NCBI GenBank assembly: GCA_963965975.1
Contig: OZ014416.1
Span: 4,898,001 to 4,962,000, forward strand
DNA from: Xestospongia bergquistia
Taxonomy: Eukaryota > Porifera > Demospongiae > Haplosclerida > Petrosiidae
DNA: 64,000 bases
Direction: 5' to 3'
Shown: piece after piece, positions 12,189-23,940 of the stretch
How positions within the stretch are numbered: the first letter of the stretch is position 1
Layout of the letters: every line of letters begins with the position of its first letter
The notes under the pieces: generated by a model
What the model saw: only the letters and a program-made list of their open reading frames with translations
Told to the model about the DNA's origin: nothing
Databases searched by the model: none
Made by a program: the position numbers and the translations under genes

Positions 12189-13059
12189 ATTGCAACACCT
12201 AGTACAACACCACATACTGTAGCTTACATCAATGGTCATAATACAACAGTACAACTCTTGGAAAATGCAGGTGCTACTCCTAATTATGTAAGTGTAGGCA
12301 TGTATTTAGTTGAGTGTTTGATTGTTACATATATTATGTACATGTTCATATTTACATTAAAATGTCTCTAATTTATTACCCAAGTCTTTCTATGCATAAC
12401 AATACATTCATGGATAATTATTACTTTTCTTGTAATATAACTAATAGGTATCATTAAAACATTAATCATGTATTACTAAGGTACAACAGTCTTACTATTA
12501 ATTGACTTAAATTTTGAGGGATCCACTAAATGATTGTTTGTATATTCTGTTACACACATATTCATTTGCTCATAAGTGATGAATATAAGTATAATTATGT
12601 TGTTAATGTATATTGGAATTAACAGCAAGCAAACTTTGTTACCTTATCTCACACTTATTGGTTAGAAGAATAAATTGAGCTACATGAATACCAGAATCTG
12701 TTCAAGTAACAGACACAACATTCTTTTCAATAAAGATCCTATAATTTGTTCTTTTGATCTAAATTTTGATTAATGTGGAGCCATCTTTGTGATTTAGAAC
12801 AAATAGTGTTAACTTTCTTTAAAGTTGATAAATTTTGTAGAGTAACTACTAGAGAATTTGTAGTGAATTATATGTATTAATTTTAAAAAGTTACACTTGT
12901 ATACATATTTGTATTTATTATGATTTACAATATATGTATTTCTTGTTTGTGGTTTCTTAGACTGAGATCATGTTAGCAGCTGCAGCAAATGGACTAGTAG
13001 ATAAAGTGAAAGAAGCTATTGAGAAGAAAATTGATATATATGCTAAAGACTCATATTTT
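12189..13059 (+). pseudogene. Partial ankyrin gene: two exons
   Basis: Exons 12189-12287 (TTPHTVAYINGHNTTVQLLE, then NAGATPNY) and 12961-13059 (EIMLAAAANGLVDKVKEAIE) are 33 codons each, phase 0 at both ends, with GTAAGT donors. They match exons 3 and 4 of the ankyrin gene at 53-62 kb in sequence, order, phase and intron length. No counterpart of exon 1, 2, 5 or later was found; just right of the second exon the DNA turns into minus-strand exon-like sequence. This is therefore a truncated duplicate. Both frames are intact, so the copy is young or still spliced into something. The first exon is 18 bases shorter than its 53-62 kb counterpart, in frame. Confidence 0.7.
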
Positions 13060-13086
13060 GTAAGTTATAGCTGAATATATTTCTAC

Positions 13087-13493
13087 CTTCATGACAGCTT
13101 CAAGTGTAGTGAAGAATTCATAATATTCTACAGTAGAGCCTGTACTGGCCACTGTAAATAATTGTCTGATTTTGGCCTCAGAAAGTTTACAACACAACAT
13201 TTCATTGTTAGAGACAGTTTGAAATAGAGAAGTGAGAGAATCAATATCAAACACTTTATAAAACAGTCAAATGCAATCAAAAAAAAACATAAGACGTGTA
13301 AACAAAAAGACAAAAAGAAATCATTGATAACTTAACTAATTTCAGTTTACTTCAGTTAAACATGAGACACTGATGACACATGCAGCTATCTTAATATCAC
13401 AGAATGACTGCATTTAGTTGGTTCTTTAGTTGAGCAAGTCTTTGTAAAGTATGACAAACTAATATTAATAGTTCCTCTTGTTCTTCATTATCA
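13087..13493 (-). CDS. Two exon-like blocks, gene unknown
   Basis: Block 1 (13087-13253) lies between an AG and a GTAGAA donor and reads FDIDSLTSLFQTVSNNEML, then KLSEAKIRQLFTVAS and VEYYEFFTTLEAVMK. Block 2 (13397-13493) follows the acceptor CTGTTTTAG and reads DNEEQEELLILVCHTLQRL, then AQLKNQLNAVIL and a stop. Both look like genuine helical protein, unlike AT-rich noise. The phases of the two blocks do not join cleanly, so they may be fossil exons. I do not recognise the family; a weak similarity in style to large calcium-release-channel helical domains is not enough to name it. Confidence 0.35.
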
Positions 13494-13591
13494 CTAAAAC
13501 AGATGTTAATGAGACTGAAAGAGTTCAGACAAGAAACATTCCAAGAAAAGACAAACACATTAATTACACATTCTTACATAGTATTTACTTC

Positions 13592-13910
13592 AAAAAATAG
13601 TCAGAACGATTGAGTACATGGACTCCAGTTCTTTCTTCTTGTATTGTTAAACAGCCTTGCCGAAGTGATGTCCTGACAGACACTAAATAGTTATGGTGAC
13701 TAAGTTAACGTTTTTAAGTATAAAATTGGCGCAACTAGAGCATGCCCAGTTGATCATTGAGATCACGCCATGATAGTAACAACAATATAACAATTCCTAC
13801 ATATTATTTAATCTGATAGTACATAATGTTCTAGTGTTAGTAGTAAACTAATCATTCTATGATTATAAAGGATGCATTGTTCATATTCCACTGTAAAATA
13901 TATAAAATAA
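13592..13910. repeat. Dispersed duplicate pair member (with 15688-15916)
   Basis: Shares with 15688-15916 the words TGATAGTAACAACAATATAA, TTAAACAGCCTTG and GAGATCACG and the general order around a GCATGCCCAG core. A short inner piece (13592-13616) occurs inverted in the partner (15750-15775), so the family has an internal inversion. The partner carries a perfect CRE palindrome TGACGTCA (about 15732); here it is diverged. Confidence 0.6.
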
Positions 13911-13936
13911 ATATGTATAACATGACATCATGTATA

Positions 13937-14240
13937 ATTTCATTATTATTAACATTAAAAATCACACAAACTTTCTTTCATGTTCACAATTAGGAGCAGC
14001 TGAAAATGTCATTTATAGCAAAGGTAAGAAACATGAAGAGCAAAACAACAGCCAAGAACTAAAAAAATTAAACATTTATAAGCTATATACTTGCAGACTG
14101 CAAAGACATAAGACCATATGTATGTATACCTAAGTTATAATTAGGTTGATGAAATTCTCATTCTCTAAGTTACACAAAACAGCTATCCAAGTCATTATCA
14201 ACTTGCATTTAAAAGCACACACACACAGACACACACATAT
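13937..14240. repeat. Dispersed duplicate pair member (with 17049-17236)
   Basis: Both copies run from ATTAACATTAAAA through ACTTGCAGACTGCAAAGACA and CCTAAGTTATAATTAGGTTG to CATTATCAACTTGCATT, and both end in a long TA microsatellite. The copy here has about 80 bp extra near 13985-14065. The microsatellite tail shared by both suggests a mobile or recombination-generated unit ending in TA repeats. Confidence 0.65.
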
Positions 14241-14243
14241 ATA

Positions 14244-14304
<61 letters not shown>
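14240..14304. repeat. (TA)n microsatellite
   Basis: About 30 TA units, flanked on the left by ACAC repeats. The long minus-strand frame over it encodes only Ile-Tyr alternation and is an artefact. Confidence 0.95.
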
Positions 14305-14307
<3 letters not shown>

Positions 14308-14389
14308 GAAAACACTTGAACAGGAGTATTTTATAAAGATACAAGAGTTACATGTACCTTTTGACACAATACACAGGAATGTTACATTT

Positions 14390-15480
14390 AAACACAGGGT
14401 TATAAAAGAATGGAGGGTTATATTAGGACACATAGCAATGAAGTGTACATATTTTGATAGGAAGTTGGAAGTTTACGCCACAGAAAAAACAAGTGTATAC
14501 AATGAATAGAACAGTTATGTTAAACACAAGAGTTACATAAGGACCAATAAGAGGATTATATTATTATTATAAATAGTTACATTTGAACATATTAAAATAA
14601 ATGTTATAATAGAGGAGGGTACATGTACATATTAGTACACAATGAATAGGACTAGACACAGTGAACATTGACTTAAACAACCATTATAGTTAAGGACACA
14701 GGGTTATTTACAGGATTACATTGACACTGGGATATTATGAGGGTTACATTAGGGACAAGGGTTGTTCAGACACAGTGAACTTAACAACAACAGCAAGTAA
14801 GGACATAGGGTTACTTACAGGATTACATAGAACCTGGGACATAATGAGGGTTACATTAGGAAGCAGTGGATAGAAAGCTTATTTGGACACAGTGAAAATG
14901 AGGAACACATATTAATAAAAACACAGAAGGATGAATTGATATATTAAGTGTGCACAATTAGTCTAGGACTGTGTGAAGAGAAGGATTATTGCATAGAGAG
15001 AAATAAATACAAGAACAATGGTTTAGGATTCACTTTGCATATAGAAGATACATTAGCACACAATGAATACAGGAGGGATAAACACATAGAGACTTTATTA
15101 GGATACTCTCTGTAAAGAACTGGAGGTTACATTAATATACAATTGACAGTAAGTAGACAAACAAGAGACTTAAATCAAAATATATGAAATTAAAGGACAT
15201 ATGTGGGGAAGATTGTCAATGTAAACCAAATTGATACAAGGAACTATATTTATACTGTTCATATAACAAGTTAAATAGGATGTATGTGGAAAATGTACAT
15301 TTTGAACAGAATTTACTATAATGAGAGGATAAAAGGTTCATATATGTAGGAGGAATAGGCCAGAGTTGTACTAAAGACACCAGACTGATTCCACTCACAC
15401 TTATACTGTATTGTATTAAACACTTCAGTTTATATATACTGGTTATTACAAACCATACAGTACATGTAAAAGGACTAGTC
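14390..15480. repeat. Degenerate purine-rich tandem repeat
   Basis: About 1.1 kb with strong strand asymmetry (A and G on the plus strand) built from recurring words such as GGTTACATTAGGA, GGACACAG and GGATTACAT. The clearest duplication is 14690-14790 against 14799-14898, a unit of about 105 bp with many substitutions. No open frame spans it. Confidence 0.6.
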
Positions 15481-15687
15481 AGGTTTGTTTTAAAATGATT
15501 CTATCACAGATACTAAACAGACTAAAAGCTCATTGAGTATAAAGGTAAGAGGGACAAGCTATATACTGACACACATGGAGTACTGCTACTCTGACCATAT
15601 ATATTTACTGTCTTCCAACTTTGTTGTAGTCAGGAGAATCTTTGTTTCAGTCTTTATATCAGAGAACATTGCCAGATTGACTGGCTA

Positions 15688-15916
15688 CATGAACTCCAAT
15701 TCTTTGTCTTATTAAACAGCCTTGTAGAAGTGACGTCATGACAGACAGGCTCGTACTCAATCGTTCTGACTATTTTTTGAAGTTATCGCTTACATTTTTC
15801 TAGTACGAAATTGGCGCCACTAAAGCGGCTTATTGAACTGAGCATGCCCAGTGGATGATTGAGATCACGTTATGATAGTAACAACAATATAATAATTCCT
15901 ACATATTATATAATAT
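15688..15916. repeat. Dispersed duplicate pair member (with 13592-13910)
   Basis: Partner of the block at 13592-13910. It contains TGACGTCA, a perfect cAMP-response-element palindrome, and a GC-richer core (GAAATTGGCGCCACT) that stands out in this AT-rich region. No ORF. Confidence 0.55.
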
Positions 15917-17048
15917 GGAGTAATGCACCTCTCGTTACAAATGGGTGGAGTTACTGCCTAGCCTTTGACTGATTACGGCATATACGTCAGCAGACCAGAT
16001 CACTTGTTAAATACCCTCTCCAATAGTAAATGATAATATGCATAAAACAATATACACAGTATAAGTATAAAACTACATCAATATAACAATAATACTGATT
16101 AATATTGACTTAAATAAAATGATTGAAAAGTTATAAATCAATGTCAGTGATTTATACATCTCTGATATCTTATTTTACAGTCATATTTATAAAATGTGCA
16201 GTAGTCAATTAACTAGATCACCTCATGTTGAGTTTATGAAGTTGACTAAATTTATAGTATATCATTTAGAAGTATAATGAAAGGATGACCACTCAAAATA
16301 ATTAATTACTCATCAGTAGTTCAAACAGAGTCACAGCATCAGTGACAAAAATGTCAGACATCCCATACCTTTATTATAAACTGATACTGCTACTATAGAC
16401 AATACTGTAAGATAAGACATATCAGAATAATGTATTTCAATAAATTTGAGATTTGAATGTAATGATGCCATACCCACTTGGTGTACTAGGAATCTAATAG
16501 TTTTAAAATTAAGTACAGTCAAATTTAATGATATCAATTTACTTATATAATATATTTATAATAATGTAATTCTTCTCATTTAAAATAGGAAATTCTAAAA
16601 ATTACCATTAGACAAAGGTGTAACATCAACAAGTCAGAATTTATATCCTTAATTTGAATACCCTGCCAGTCACCAAGGTATTTGAGGGTCCATGACCACT
16701 AGTAACTCATAAATTTAACCTCTAACAGAATGTTGATGGGACTTTATTATTCAGTACATCATGCAAATTGAATTGAAATGTCACTAACAATATGCATAAA
16801 AGAGAGCACTAGATGTTAACATTCAGGAGAGTACTAATAGTATACCAAAAATTCCATGAATATAAAAGATATTATTCTTGATTAACCGCTTTTCAACTTC
16901 AGGTCCAAATTCATCTTATAATTTTAATAATTTTAGAGAATGTAAAAATTATTTTTAGTCAGTATAAACTTATTAATAGACACTACTGGTAAGTAGACAA
17001 TTTAGTGTAAATTTGAGGATGGTCTCAATTTTGTTGACACATGGATAA
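15917..17048. other. AT-rich gene-free stretch
   Basis: No supported gene. The minus-strand frame at 16331-16537 has no family or splice support. At about 16885-16915 the minus strand reads EFGPEVEKRLI, which resembles a second short block at 20290-20400 (NELGPEVEEELITR); see findings. Confidence 0.4.
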
Positions 17049-17251
17049 TTTCAATATTATTAACATTAAAACTCACACAAACTTTCTTTCAGGATAAAAA
17101 AACAGCTTTATAAGCTATAATACTTGCAGACTGCAAAGACATAAGACCATATCTATGTAAACCTAAGTTATAATTAGGTTGACAAAATTCAAAGATATAT
17201 CTAATTCATTATCAACTTGCATTAAAAAAGCACATATATTTATATATAATT

Positions 17252-17297
<46 letters not shown>
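17049..17297. repeat. Dispersed duplicate plus (TA)n tail
   Basis: Second member of the pair described at 13937-14240, followed by a TA microsatellite (about 17257-17297) that runs into TG/TA mixtures to 17340. Confidence 0.65.
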
Positions 17298-17298
<1 letters not shown>

Positions 17299-17389
17299 CT
17301 ATATATGTGTGTGTATGTGTATATACATATATACATATATGATTTTAATGTAGTATTATTTAATTATGAGAAAAGCTATTACTATACTG

Positions 17390-19560
17390 TTAATATACAA
17401 AAAGTTCTGACTATGCCAATGCATACAGGCAAAGTCATATGCATTGAAACATGACTCCTCCATCAACACATGCATAAAGTACATAGGACCTGTAATGGTT
17501 GTCCAAGATTACATTCCATGGGCAACTAGTGACTCCATGTTGGGACTGTGAAAGAAAAGACAATCCTTTTTTATTGTACACATGCAACTTCCAATGCCAC
17601 TACAAATGATCCAATCATGAGGTCTGCAATCTTATGACCTACACTACTTTCCAATACTACATAATCTTCCTCTCTGACATATTTCAATGTCCATAAGTTT
17701 GCCATAATAATAGGCCTGATACTCTCTCTGGTTTTGTAAAATAACCAATAGTTTCATTTTTCACTCATCTATATTTAATGACTCTAGCTCCTGAGGTAAT
17801 TGTACTAATTAACAGACACTCATTAATAAAAGGCTCTGGAAATTAAAGTGACTTAGTTGTTCCAAGAGTTGATCTGGCTGTGCTATATGTCTAGACATTT
17901 CTTCTTATAGTTCTCTACAAAATATCAGGTCTGATGTAGCAAGGATTTTGCCATACAAGCAGTCATTTTTTTTAAAATGAGAGTACGTTACCTTAACAAT
18001 TACTTTTATTTAATGTTCAAGCAATTAAATACTTAAAGGAGAGTAAGGATATTGAATATGAATATATTACCTATTGAAGCCAAAATATCCTAACACTACA
18101 TTATATGATCTATTTAGTTGTTCTATATAATTTTACAGAATACTGCTGTCATGTTATATATGTGTCTATTAACAACACTTAAATTTTGTGAATTAATTGA
18201 TCAAAGATGCATGTCAATAAATTACCTAAAATATTCAATTACTAGATCTGATCCGTATCGAAAACTTATCTTATTAGTATGTATGCATATACAGTGTACA
18301 TACACATTACTTGCAATATAAATAGATTGTATACAGTACTGATATATCAACTGTATAGGCTCCAGTACACATATAGACTTAGTGGGAAGAGATGATAATG
18401 AAATAGAAAGCTATGCTTAAAACATCTAATGGATGTATTTACTAAATAGAGATGATTGTATAAAGGATTACCAATATAAATACAAGACAACAAGAGACAT
18501 ATATCTCTCAACAAAATAATTAAACTGTTGCTAAATGAATTTAATACAGAAACCAATGGACTAAATAAATACAAAGAAGTATGAAGACTGATTAGAGAAA
18601 CAACATCATGTCTCATACAACAATTTTCTTTTTATGTGTGCATGTCCTGTACATGCCACAGCAGATACAATCAACATTATGTAAGTATTATGACACTTTA
18701 TTAAGTAAACAAGACTTTTCTTCTTGTTTAATTTTTTTATGAAATTGACCTGCAGACAATAAGAAACAACATTCAACAAGAAGAACATATGTTAATACTA
18801 TGCTCACCAATAACTCAAAGTATTTATTTTGTTTCTTTTAGATTTCCACACTTCATTCTGTTAATACCAAACATACTCGAGAAGGGAGCATCTCAGAAAC
18901 TGGAGCAACCTCAACAACTTAAAAGTAAAAATACAGATACTCAGGATCTGGAAATTGACTAGTTCCATGAGCTGACCCAGTCATGTTAGATAGAAGTGTA
19001 GGGAGATATTAACTTTTAATTTATTATCTACCAAGTAAGAATATCCTAGTTCAAACAATACAAACTGTACAGAATATTGGCAGTTATAGAGTACGCAAAT
19101 TAGCCAATTCATGTGTGAGTAAACGAACTCCCATTCAATTTTTTTTGAAGTACATCATACACTTTATTTTAATAGAAAGACTAAAACCTAAATGTTACTT
19201 GCTGGATTGTGGTGCTCAATGTAGAAGAAATCATTTTGTTCATTTTTGGAAACATTTCTCACTTGAATATATGGAGTAGAAAGGTAATCGTCACATATGT
19301 TATGTATGTATAATAACTACTGCACACGTGTAAGGTATATGAAATTTATATTCCTGGAGGGGGTCAACAATTATGTACTCAAAGCACACGCAGTTAATAT
19401 GTGCTGTGATGGATTTGTTTGCAAAGGCAGCTATTTGAATTGCATCCAGTACAATAGCCAGTATGGTTACTTAACTTGTAAACTTTCAGGTAGTAAATAT
19501 GGTAAGGACTTGTCACACAATATTTTATTCTACGCCATTTTTTGTCCTAGGACCAAAAAT
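17390..19560. repeat. Repeated segment, copy A (diverged, interrupted)
   Basis: Two parts, 17390-17780 and about 18900-19560, align with consecutive parts of copies B (24650-26040) and C (28330-29290). Shared words include CACTACAAATGATCCAATCA versus CTACACATGATCCAATCA, and the later block AACTACTGCACAC...CAGGTAGTAAATAT. About 1.1 kb between the two parts is specific to this copy. It holds an exon-like stretch at 18841-18920 (after TTTTAG) ending in a stop, and otherwise AT-rich DNA. Confidence 0.6.
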
Positions 19561-19566
19561 TGCTAG
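19379..19566 (+). pseudogene. Cysteine-rich exon fragment, copy A
   Basis: The plus frame reads VNMCCDGFVCKGSYLNC, then QYNSQYGYLTCKLSGSKYGK, with cysteines in the order C-C-x4-C-x6-C-x11-C. Two other copies (25900-26020 and 29140-29270) carry the same words but are broken by frameshifts and stops. Copy A is the most intact. The spacing suggests a small disulfide domain, but I cannot name the family. The donor-like GGTAAG follows directly at 19500. Confidence 0.35.
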
Positions 19567-20289
19567 TTGTTTTTTATTCCACCTGGCAATTTTGTATCCA
19601 CATGTGTTGGTATCTCTCCTAACTGGACAAAGAGTCCTAGCCGCACAACTAATCAATTCTACAACTACTAATGAACTACACTACTTGTCATTAGTTTATT
19701 ATTAATAAGAACAGATGGTGTTTACTACTTTACAGTATCTTATTATATATTATTCAACAATAATGATCATCAATTGATTAAATTAACTGATCAATTTTCT
19801 ATTTCTTTTATAGATGAAAGATTCAATTAACAAACTAACTTTACTGTATGGACTTTGATATTGACAAATTATGTTTCATTGACAGTATTATTTATTTTCT
19901 TATGATTCATCAAGGTCAACATAATGTGTAATATTATGATAACTATAATTAGGACCAACAGTATAGGGAATAGCATGATGGATTCCTTACTGGCTTTGAC
20001 ACATACCACAGTTATTTGGTGTAATAGGTGTGTTCATAATTATTGCCATAGCCTTGGCTTCTCCTATTCTCTTACAAATATTTTGACGCATTAGTGCTGC
20101 TATATAGTAATGTGATTGATCTCATTGATTAACACCTACCATCTACATAGTCCAGTGCTCATTCTACTGAGTGAAACTTTGATGGGCACTTTACATGATA
20201 CCATTGTAATTATGATTTCCTTGTTTCCTTTGATCCTGTTTATTATGTTATTCATTGGACTGACTCAGACTATATCTACTAAAAATTTA

Positions 20290-20420
20290 ATTCACTAGTA
20301 GCTCCAGCTGTCGTTGTTACTCTTGTAATTAACTCCTCTTCAACTTCTGGTCCCAATTCATTTGGCAAGTATTTGTTCTTTAAGTGTGGTTTTATCAACA
20401 GTAGGTCGACCAACAGTAAT
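20290..20420 (-). pseudogene. Possible transposase DNA-binding fragment
   Basis: Overlapping minus-strand frames read TVGRPTVDKTTLKEQILAK followed one frame over by LPNELGPEVEEELITRV. The style (GRPT, then P-E-x-E-E-E-L-I) resembles the helix-turn-helix region of pogo/Tigger-type transposases, but the evidence is thin. The frame change and missing catalytic domain mark it as debris. A related short word occurs near 16900. Confidence 0.2.
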
Positions 20421-20686
20421 ACATTGGATAATTCTCACTTTTAACAATTGATTATTGAACAGTTGTACTTGATAAAAGTACAAGTAATGTTATTTATCTA
20501 CACACAGTAAACAAACATGTCAATTATTTATGACTCACATTAAAAAAGACATCATCATATAAAAGGTAGTACAGACCTTATCTCTTGCTACAAGAGACAA
20601 GTCATTTAAATGTTTTAGTAAGTAGGAAAAATCAAACAAATACCACAAGAGAGCTCTTTTGTTAAAATTGTCTTCTGCTGCACAAA

Positions 20687-21040
20687 TTGAAAATACAAAA
20701 TGGAAAGTACAATCATAATCATCTCCTGACACAAATTATGTGTTTGAGAAAGCTCAAGAAAACTGTGGATGCAAGCTGTTACAGTTCTACTCCAACTCTG
20801 TCAATGCCTACTGTTAAAGAAATAAATAAAATTGAAAAAGACTTAGAGAGTACTGACATAAAATTCTGTGGTAGCTGTTTGAAAGAAGATGACAAAACTA
20901 CTATTGATGTTGTTACATGGATACAATATGACAGATGTACAATATGGTTACATCTCTGTTGCACACAACCACAACTAACTACTATATACCAGCTAATGTC
21001 ATTTTTGTAACATCAAAGAAACAAAATGAATTTAAAATGT
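20687..21040 (+). pseudogene. Degenerate PHD-finger-like fragment
   Basis: The open frame to 21010 reads EINKIEKDLESTDIKFCGSC, then VTWIQYDRCTIWLHLCC. This fits a PHD finger C4HC3 pattern: CxxC, then W-x-Q-C-D-x-C-x2-W-x-H-x2-C, with one cysteine replaced by tyrosine (QYDRC). The expected last CxxC appears as CHFC one frame over (about 21000-21012), so a one-base shift separates it. PHD fingers of this kind occur in chromatin proteins and at the ends of many animal transposon proteins. The altered cysteine and shift suggest it is no longer functional. Confidence 0.45.
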
Positions 21041-21375
21041 GTAATATTTCTTTCTTACCTTTGATTAGTGTTGTCATATCCTCTCAGATCTGAGGCATAA
21101 GACTCTTTTTCATTATCTTTTGTTCCCTTGGTTACAACAGGCTCCTACTTCACAGATCCTTATAGTATCTGATCTTGACAAATTCTCAGCATGCTTAACT
21201 ATACTTAAGTGGTTCAATGTGGTTGATCATGTGGAAACTGATAAAATAAGGGTTGAAATTTTTGTATAACCTCCGGCTCATGACTATCTTGACTTAGTAA
21301 CAGACACCCATTTGCTTAAAGGAAGAATTCCTGTGTATAGTATAAACAGAACAATGACATTGCTCAAATATTTCT

Positions 21376-21627
21376 TCAAAGCCTCCAAGAGAATTGCCTT
21401 TCCTGGTGAAAAGGAGTGTGCATCTTTATGATCCAAAAAGCATTATTCTTTTTGATAAAAAGATAACAAGAGGTTGATATTCATCATGGAACGTGTCCTA
21501 CAACAAAATCTTTTGTTATAGACTCTACATATTGTTCTTCAATGTCATGCTCCTCAATTATACATTGTGACTCTCCAGCAAGTATCAGTGTCCAGATGCT
21601 TTTATAGATATGGTGACCTCGTACACA
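21376..21627 (-). pseudogene. HIRAN-like domain remnant
   Basis: The minus-strand frame reads VRGHHIYKSIW, then DIEEQYVESITKDFVVGHVP, two adjacent stops, then ISTSCYLFIKKN and a final stop. The pattern RG-H-x-Y-x-S-W ... VVGHVP-x2-IS is the HIRAN-like domain common in invertebrate transposon-associated and orphan proteins. A second, plus-strand remnant lies at 26631-26843 and shares RGHHIYKS. The double TGA shows it is dead. Confidence 0.55.
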
Positions 21628-22199
21628 ACTATCTTGTGAGAATGAATTAGTCACTATATCACTTTGATCACATTATTTGACATGGTATGTCTCACAATAA
21701 TACCACCCACTCTTCATTAACTTGTTTTTTTGATGAAAGCCTAAATTAAAATTATGGCGATTTTTAATTTTGCTCATTTTCATACTAAACTGTCAATTAT
21801 TTTAACCGACAATAAAACACGCTATATGGTATAACTTTTCAAGCTATATTTAGTCAGCAATCTATAGCAAGGTTCAGAAATAATTTTATTTTCTGCAGCT
21901 TTTGATTATTAATTTGTTTAAATTTCCTGCAAAAAGCAGGTTTCCTGCTTTTGAAAAATATGAAATAAAAGTATTAACTCAATGATTGTGCTATTAAAAT
22001 GAATTACTAACCAAGTCGTTGACAGTTAGTACATTGCATGCGATTTATTAGATAATATATTTGAGTCATTAACTCAATGGCATTGTCATAATCCACTTTA
22101 GCATTGACGATAGTGATCGTTTCACATTTCAATACTCTTGTCAGAAATGTTTTCAATACTCTTGTCAGCCTTTATTATTTTAATTTAATTTCCTTTTAG

Positions 22200-22330
22200 C
22201 TGTGAAACCTACAAGAGTAAGCCCTAGCTATGTGAAAAAAGTAAATACACGTTTAGTTGTAGCTCTAGAGATTCTGGAGATTCTGAACATGCTATTCACT
22301 GAAAGGAATTGCTCTGACTTTGTTCTATGA
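22200..22330 (+). CDS. Exon-like frame related to the death-domain exon
   Basis: After a TTTCCTTTTAG acceptor the frame reads VKPTRVSPSYVKKVNTRLVV, then ALEILEILNMLF and a stop after 43 codons. The first six residues and the intron in front match the start of the death-domain exon at 30649, so the two loci are paralogous, but no death domain follows here. Either the exon is only the first 17 bases with a GTAAGC donor, or it is a remnant. Confidence 0.3.
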
Positions 22331-22969
22331 GGGTCATAGTTACAATTGCTTAATTGTTTTTGTTACATTGTATAGGCACTATGATCCAACTAAAATATTT
22401 CTGGAATATTTTGCTGTTACTTGGTGATGCCATTCAAGTTAATACCAACGTCTTTAACTTCTGGTTAATTTGTTTTAGAAGAAACTCACAGATAGCTTTT
22501 AAAAATTCAAATCCTTTTCCTTCAATCTGATATTGTAGTTCATTAACTAATGTATTTGCTTTGTCATAATCATCACCACTCATACTTTCTATATCTGTGA
22601 CTTGCTTCTGAAGCAGTACCAGAAGTTAAAGGACATTGGTATGGAAACAAAAACATGAAAATATTCTAGAGTGTTCTACCATTTGTTTTGAATGTTATTA
22701 CTGCTGCTTTTTTATACAGGTATATATATAACAAATTAATTATTACTATATCAGTATTTTAAAGTATAGGAACTCACTTACAAAATTACATAGCACAATA
22801 TGTGTATTATAGCTTCCTAATAGAAACATAAAGCATTGCTAACTTGTAATTTGATGCTTTAGTCAACAAAATAATGAATCAATTAATCCATGATCATCTT
22901 TCATAGATACATTTACTACTTGAGTAATCTACTTTGAAATCTGATGTCCATTATGTATCAAACTCCTTG

Positions 22970-23190
22970 TCTGTTGTACAATGCAAGACTATTACAGTAC
23001 AATGCAAGACTATTAACAATGTCAATAATGTACAATGCAAGACTATTAACAAATATTAATTCAAGACTATTAACTGTCTGTTGTACAATGCAAGACTATT
23101 AACAGTACAATGCAAGACTATTAACAATGTTAATAATGTACTATTATTAATGCGAGACTATTAACAATGTCAATAATGTTCTTTGGATAT
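22970..23190. repeat. Tandem repeat of ACAATGCAAGACTATTAACA
   Basis: The word ACAATGCAAGACTATTAACA, often followed by ATGTCAATAATGT, recurs about six times in 220 bp with variable spacing. Copies are well preserved, so the array is recent. Confidence 0.8.
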
Positions 23191-23613
23191 AGTCCTCACT
23201 GTTCCATTTGTTAAATTTGTTGCTATCTAATTAACACTTAGAAGATTTTTCTTTGCATTTTGTACTGAATTCTTGTTGCACTTAACTGCTTAAAAGGAAT
23301 GACACAACTTTGGATATTAATTAGGAGCACTGAAATATGACATGGGATTTGTAGATGATAGATCCTTTGATGCCATATTGCTGAAAAAGCTATTCGAGAA
23401 ATAACACAAATTTTCAATACAACTGACATAAACCTATTAGTAGTCAAGTCTCGTATAGATATCAGACTAGTTTTATAGAGATTTAGAGAATGGGGACACA
23501 TAATAATCATTGGTCTGAAAAGATGTAACTGTTTTCAACAAAATTGACAGAAACCTATTAGTAGTCAAGTCTGGTATAGGTATCAGACTAGTTTTATTTA
23601 TGATATATTACAG

Positions 23614-23940
23614 TAGAAAAAGAGACAGGAGTAAGTGAAGATGAGAATATTAAAAAGGATCTGGAGAAAGATAATGTTATTGGTAAGTTAAGTGTGATTA
23701 CATAAAAAGTGAACGAAAAGATTATAATTGAAAAAACATCTTACAATTATTTGGATATGATGTCACAATGTCAAAAAGAAGTATATAGCATTATTTGAAT
23801 AAAATTCATTTATTTTTTTTCATTTATTTTATTGAACTTTAGATGATTTGCCTAAAACTAACAAGTTTGCCCAAGACAAACAAGATAGTATGGCTAACAG
23901 ACTTGCTGGAGTAAAATGTATTAAGGAAGAATCCAAATAA
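23614..23940 (+). CDS. Two terminal exons, unknown acidic protein
   Basis: Exon 23614-23682 follows a CAG acceptor and ends at GTAAGT; it reads EKETGVSEDENIKKDLEKDN then VI. Exon 23843-23940 follows ACTTTAG; it reads DDLPKTNKFAQDKQDSMANR, LAGVKCIKEESK and a stop. The junction (G then AT) restores an aspartate, so phase is preserved (1 and 1). The peptide is highly charged and likely disordered; no domain recognised. A paralogous second exon is at 27720-27793. The same phase-1 exon class (starting DDLP or DLP) occurs again at 27250, which suggests modular exons of a larger gene family near the death-domain remnant at 30.6 kb. Confidence 0.5.

Noticed and set aside
14209-14433. Minus-strand frame of 74 codons over the TA microsatellite
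   Set aside because: It encodes alternating Ile-Tyr from the TA run; not a protein.
14740-14765. Telomere-like TTAGGG
   Set aside because: It occurs singly within a degenerate repeat, with no tandem TTAGGG run.
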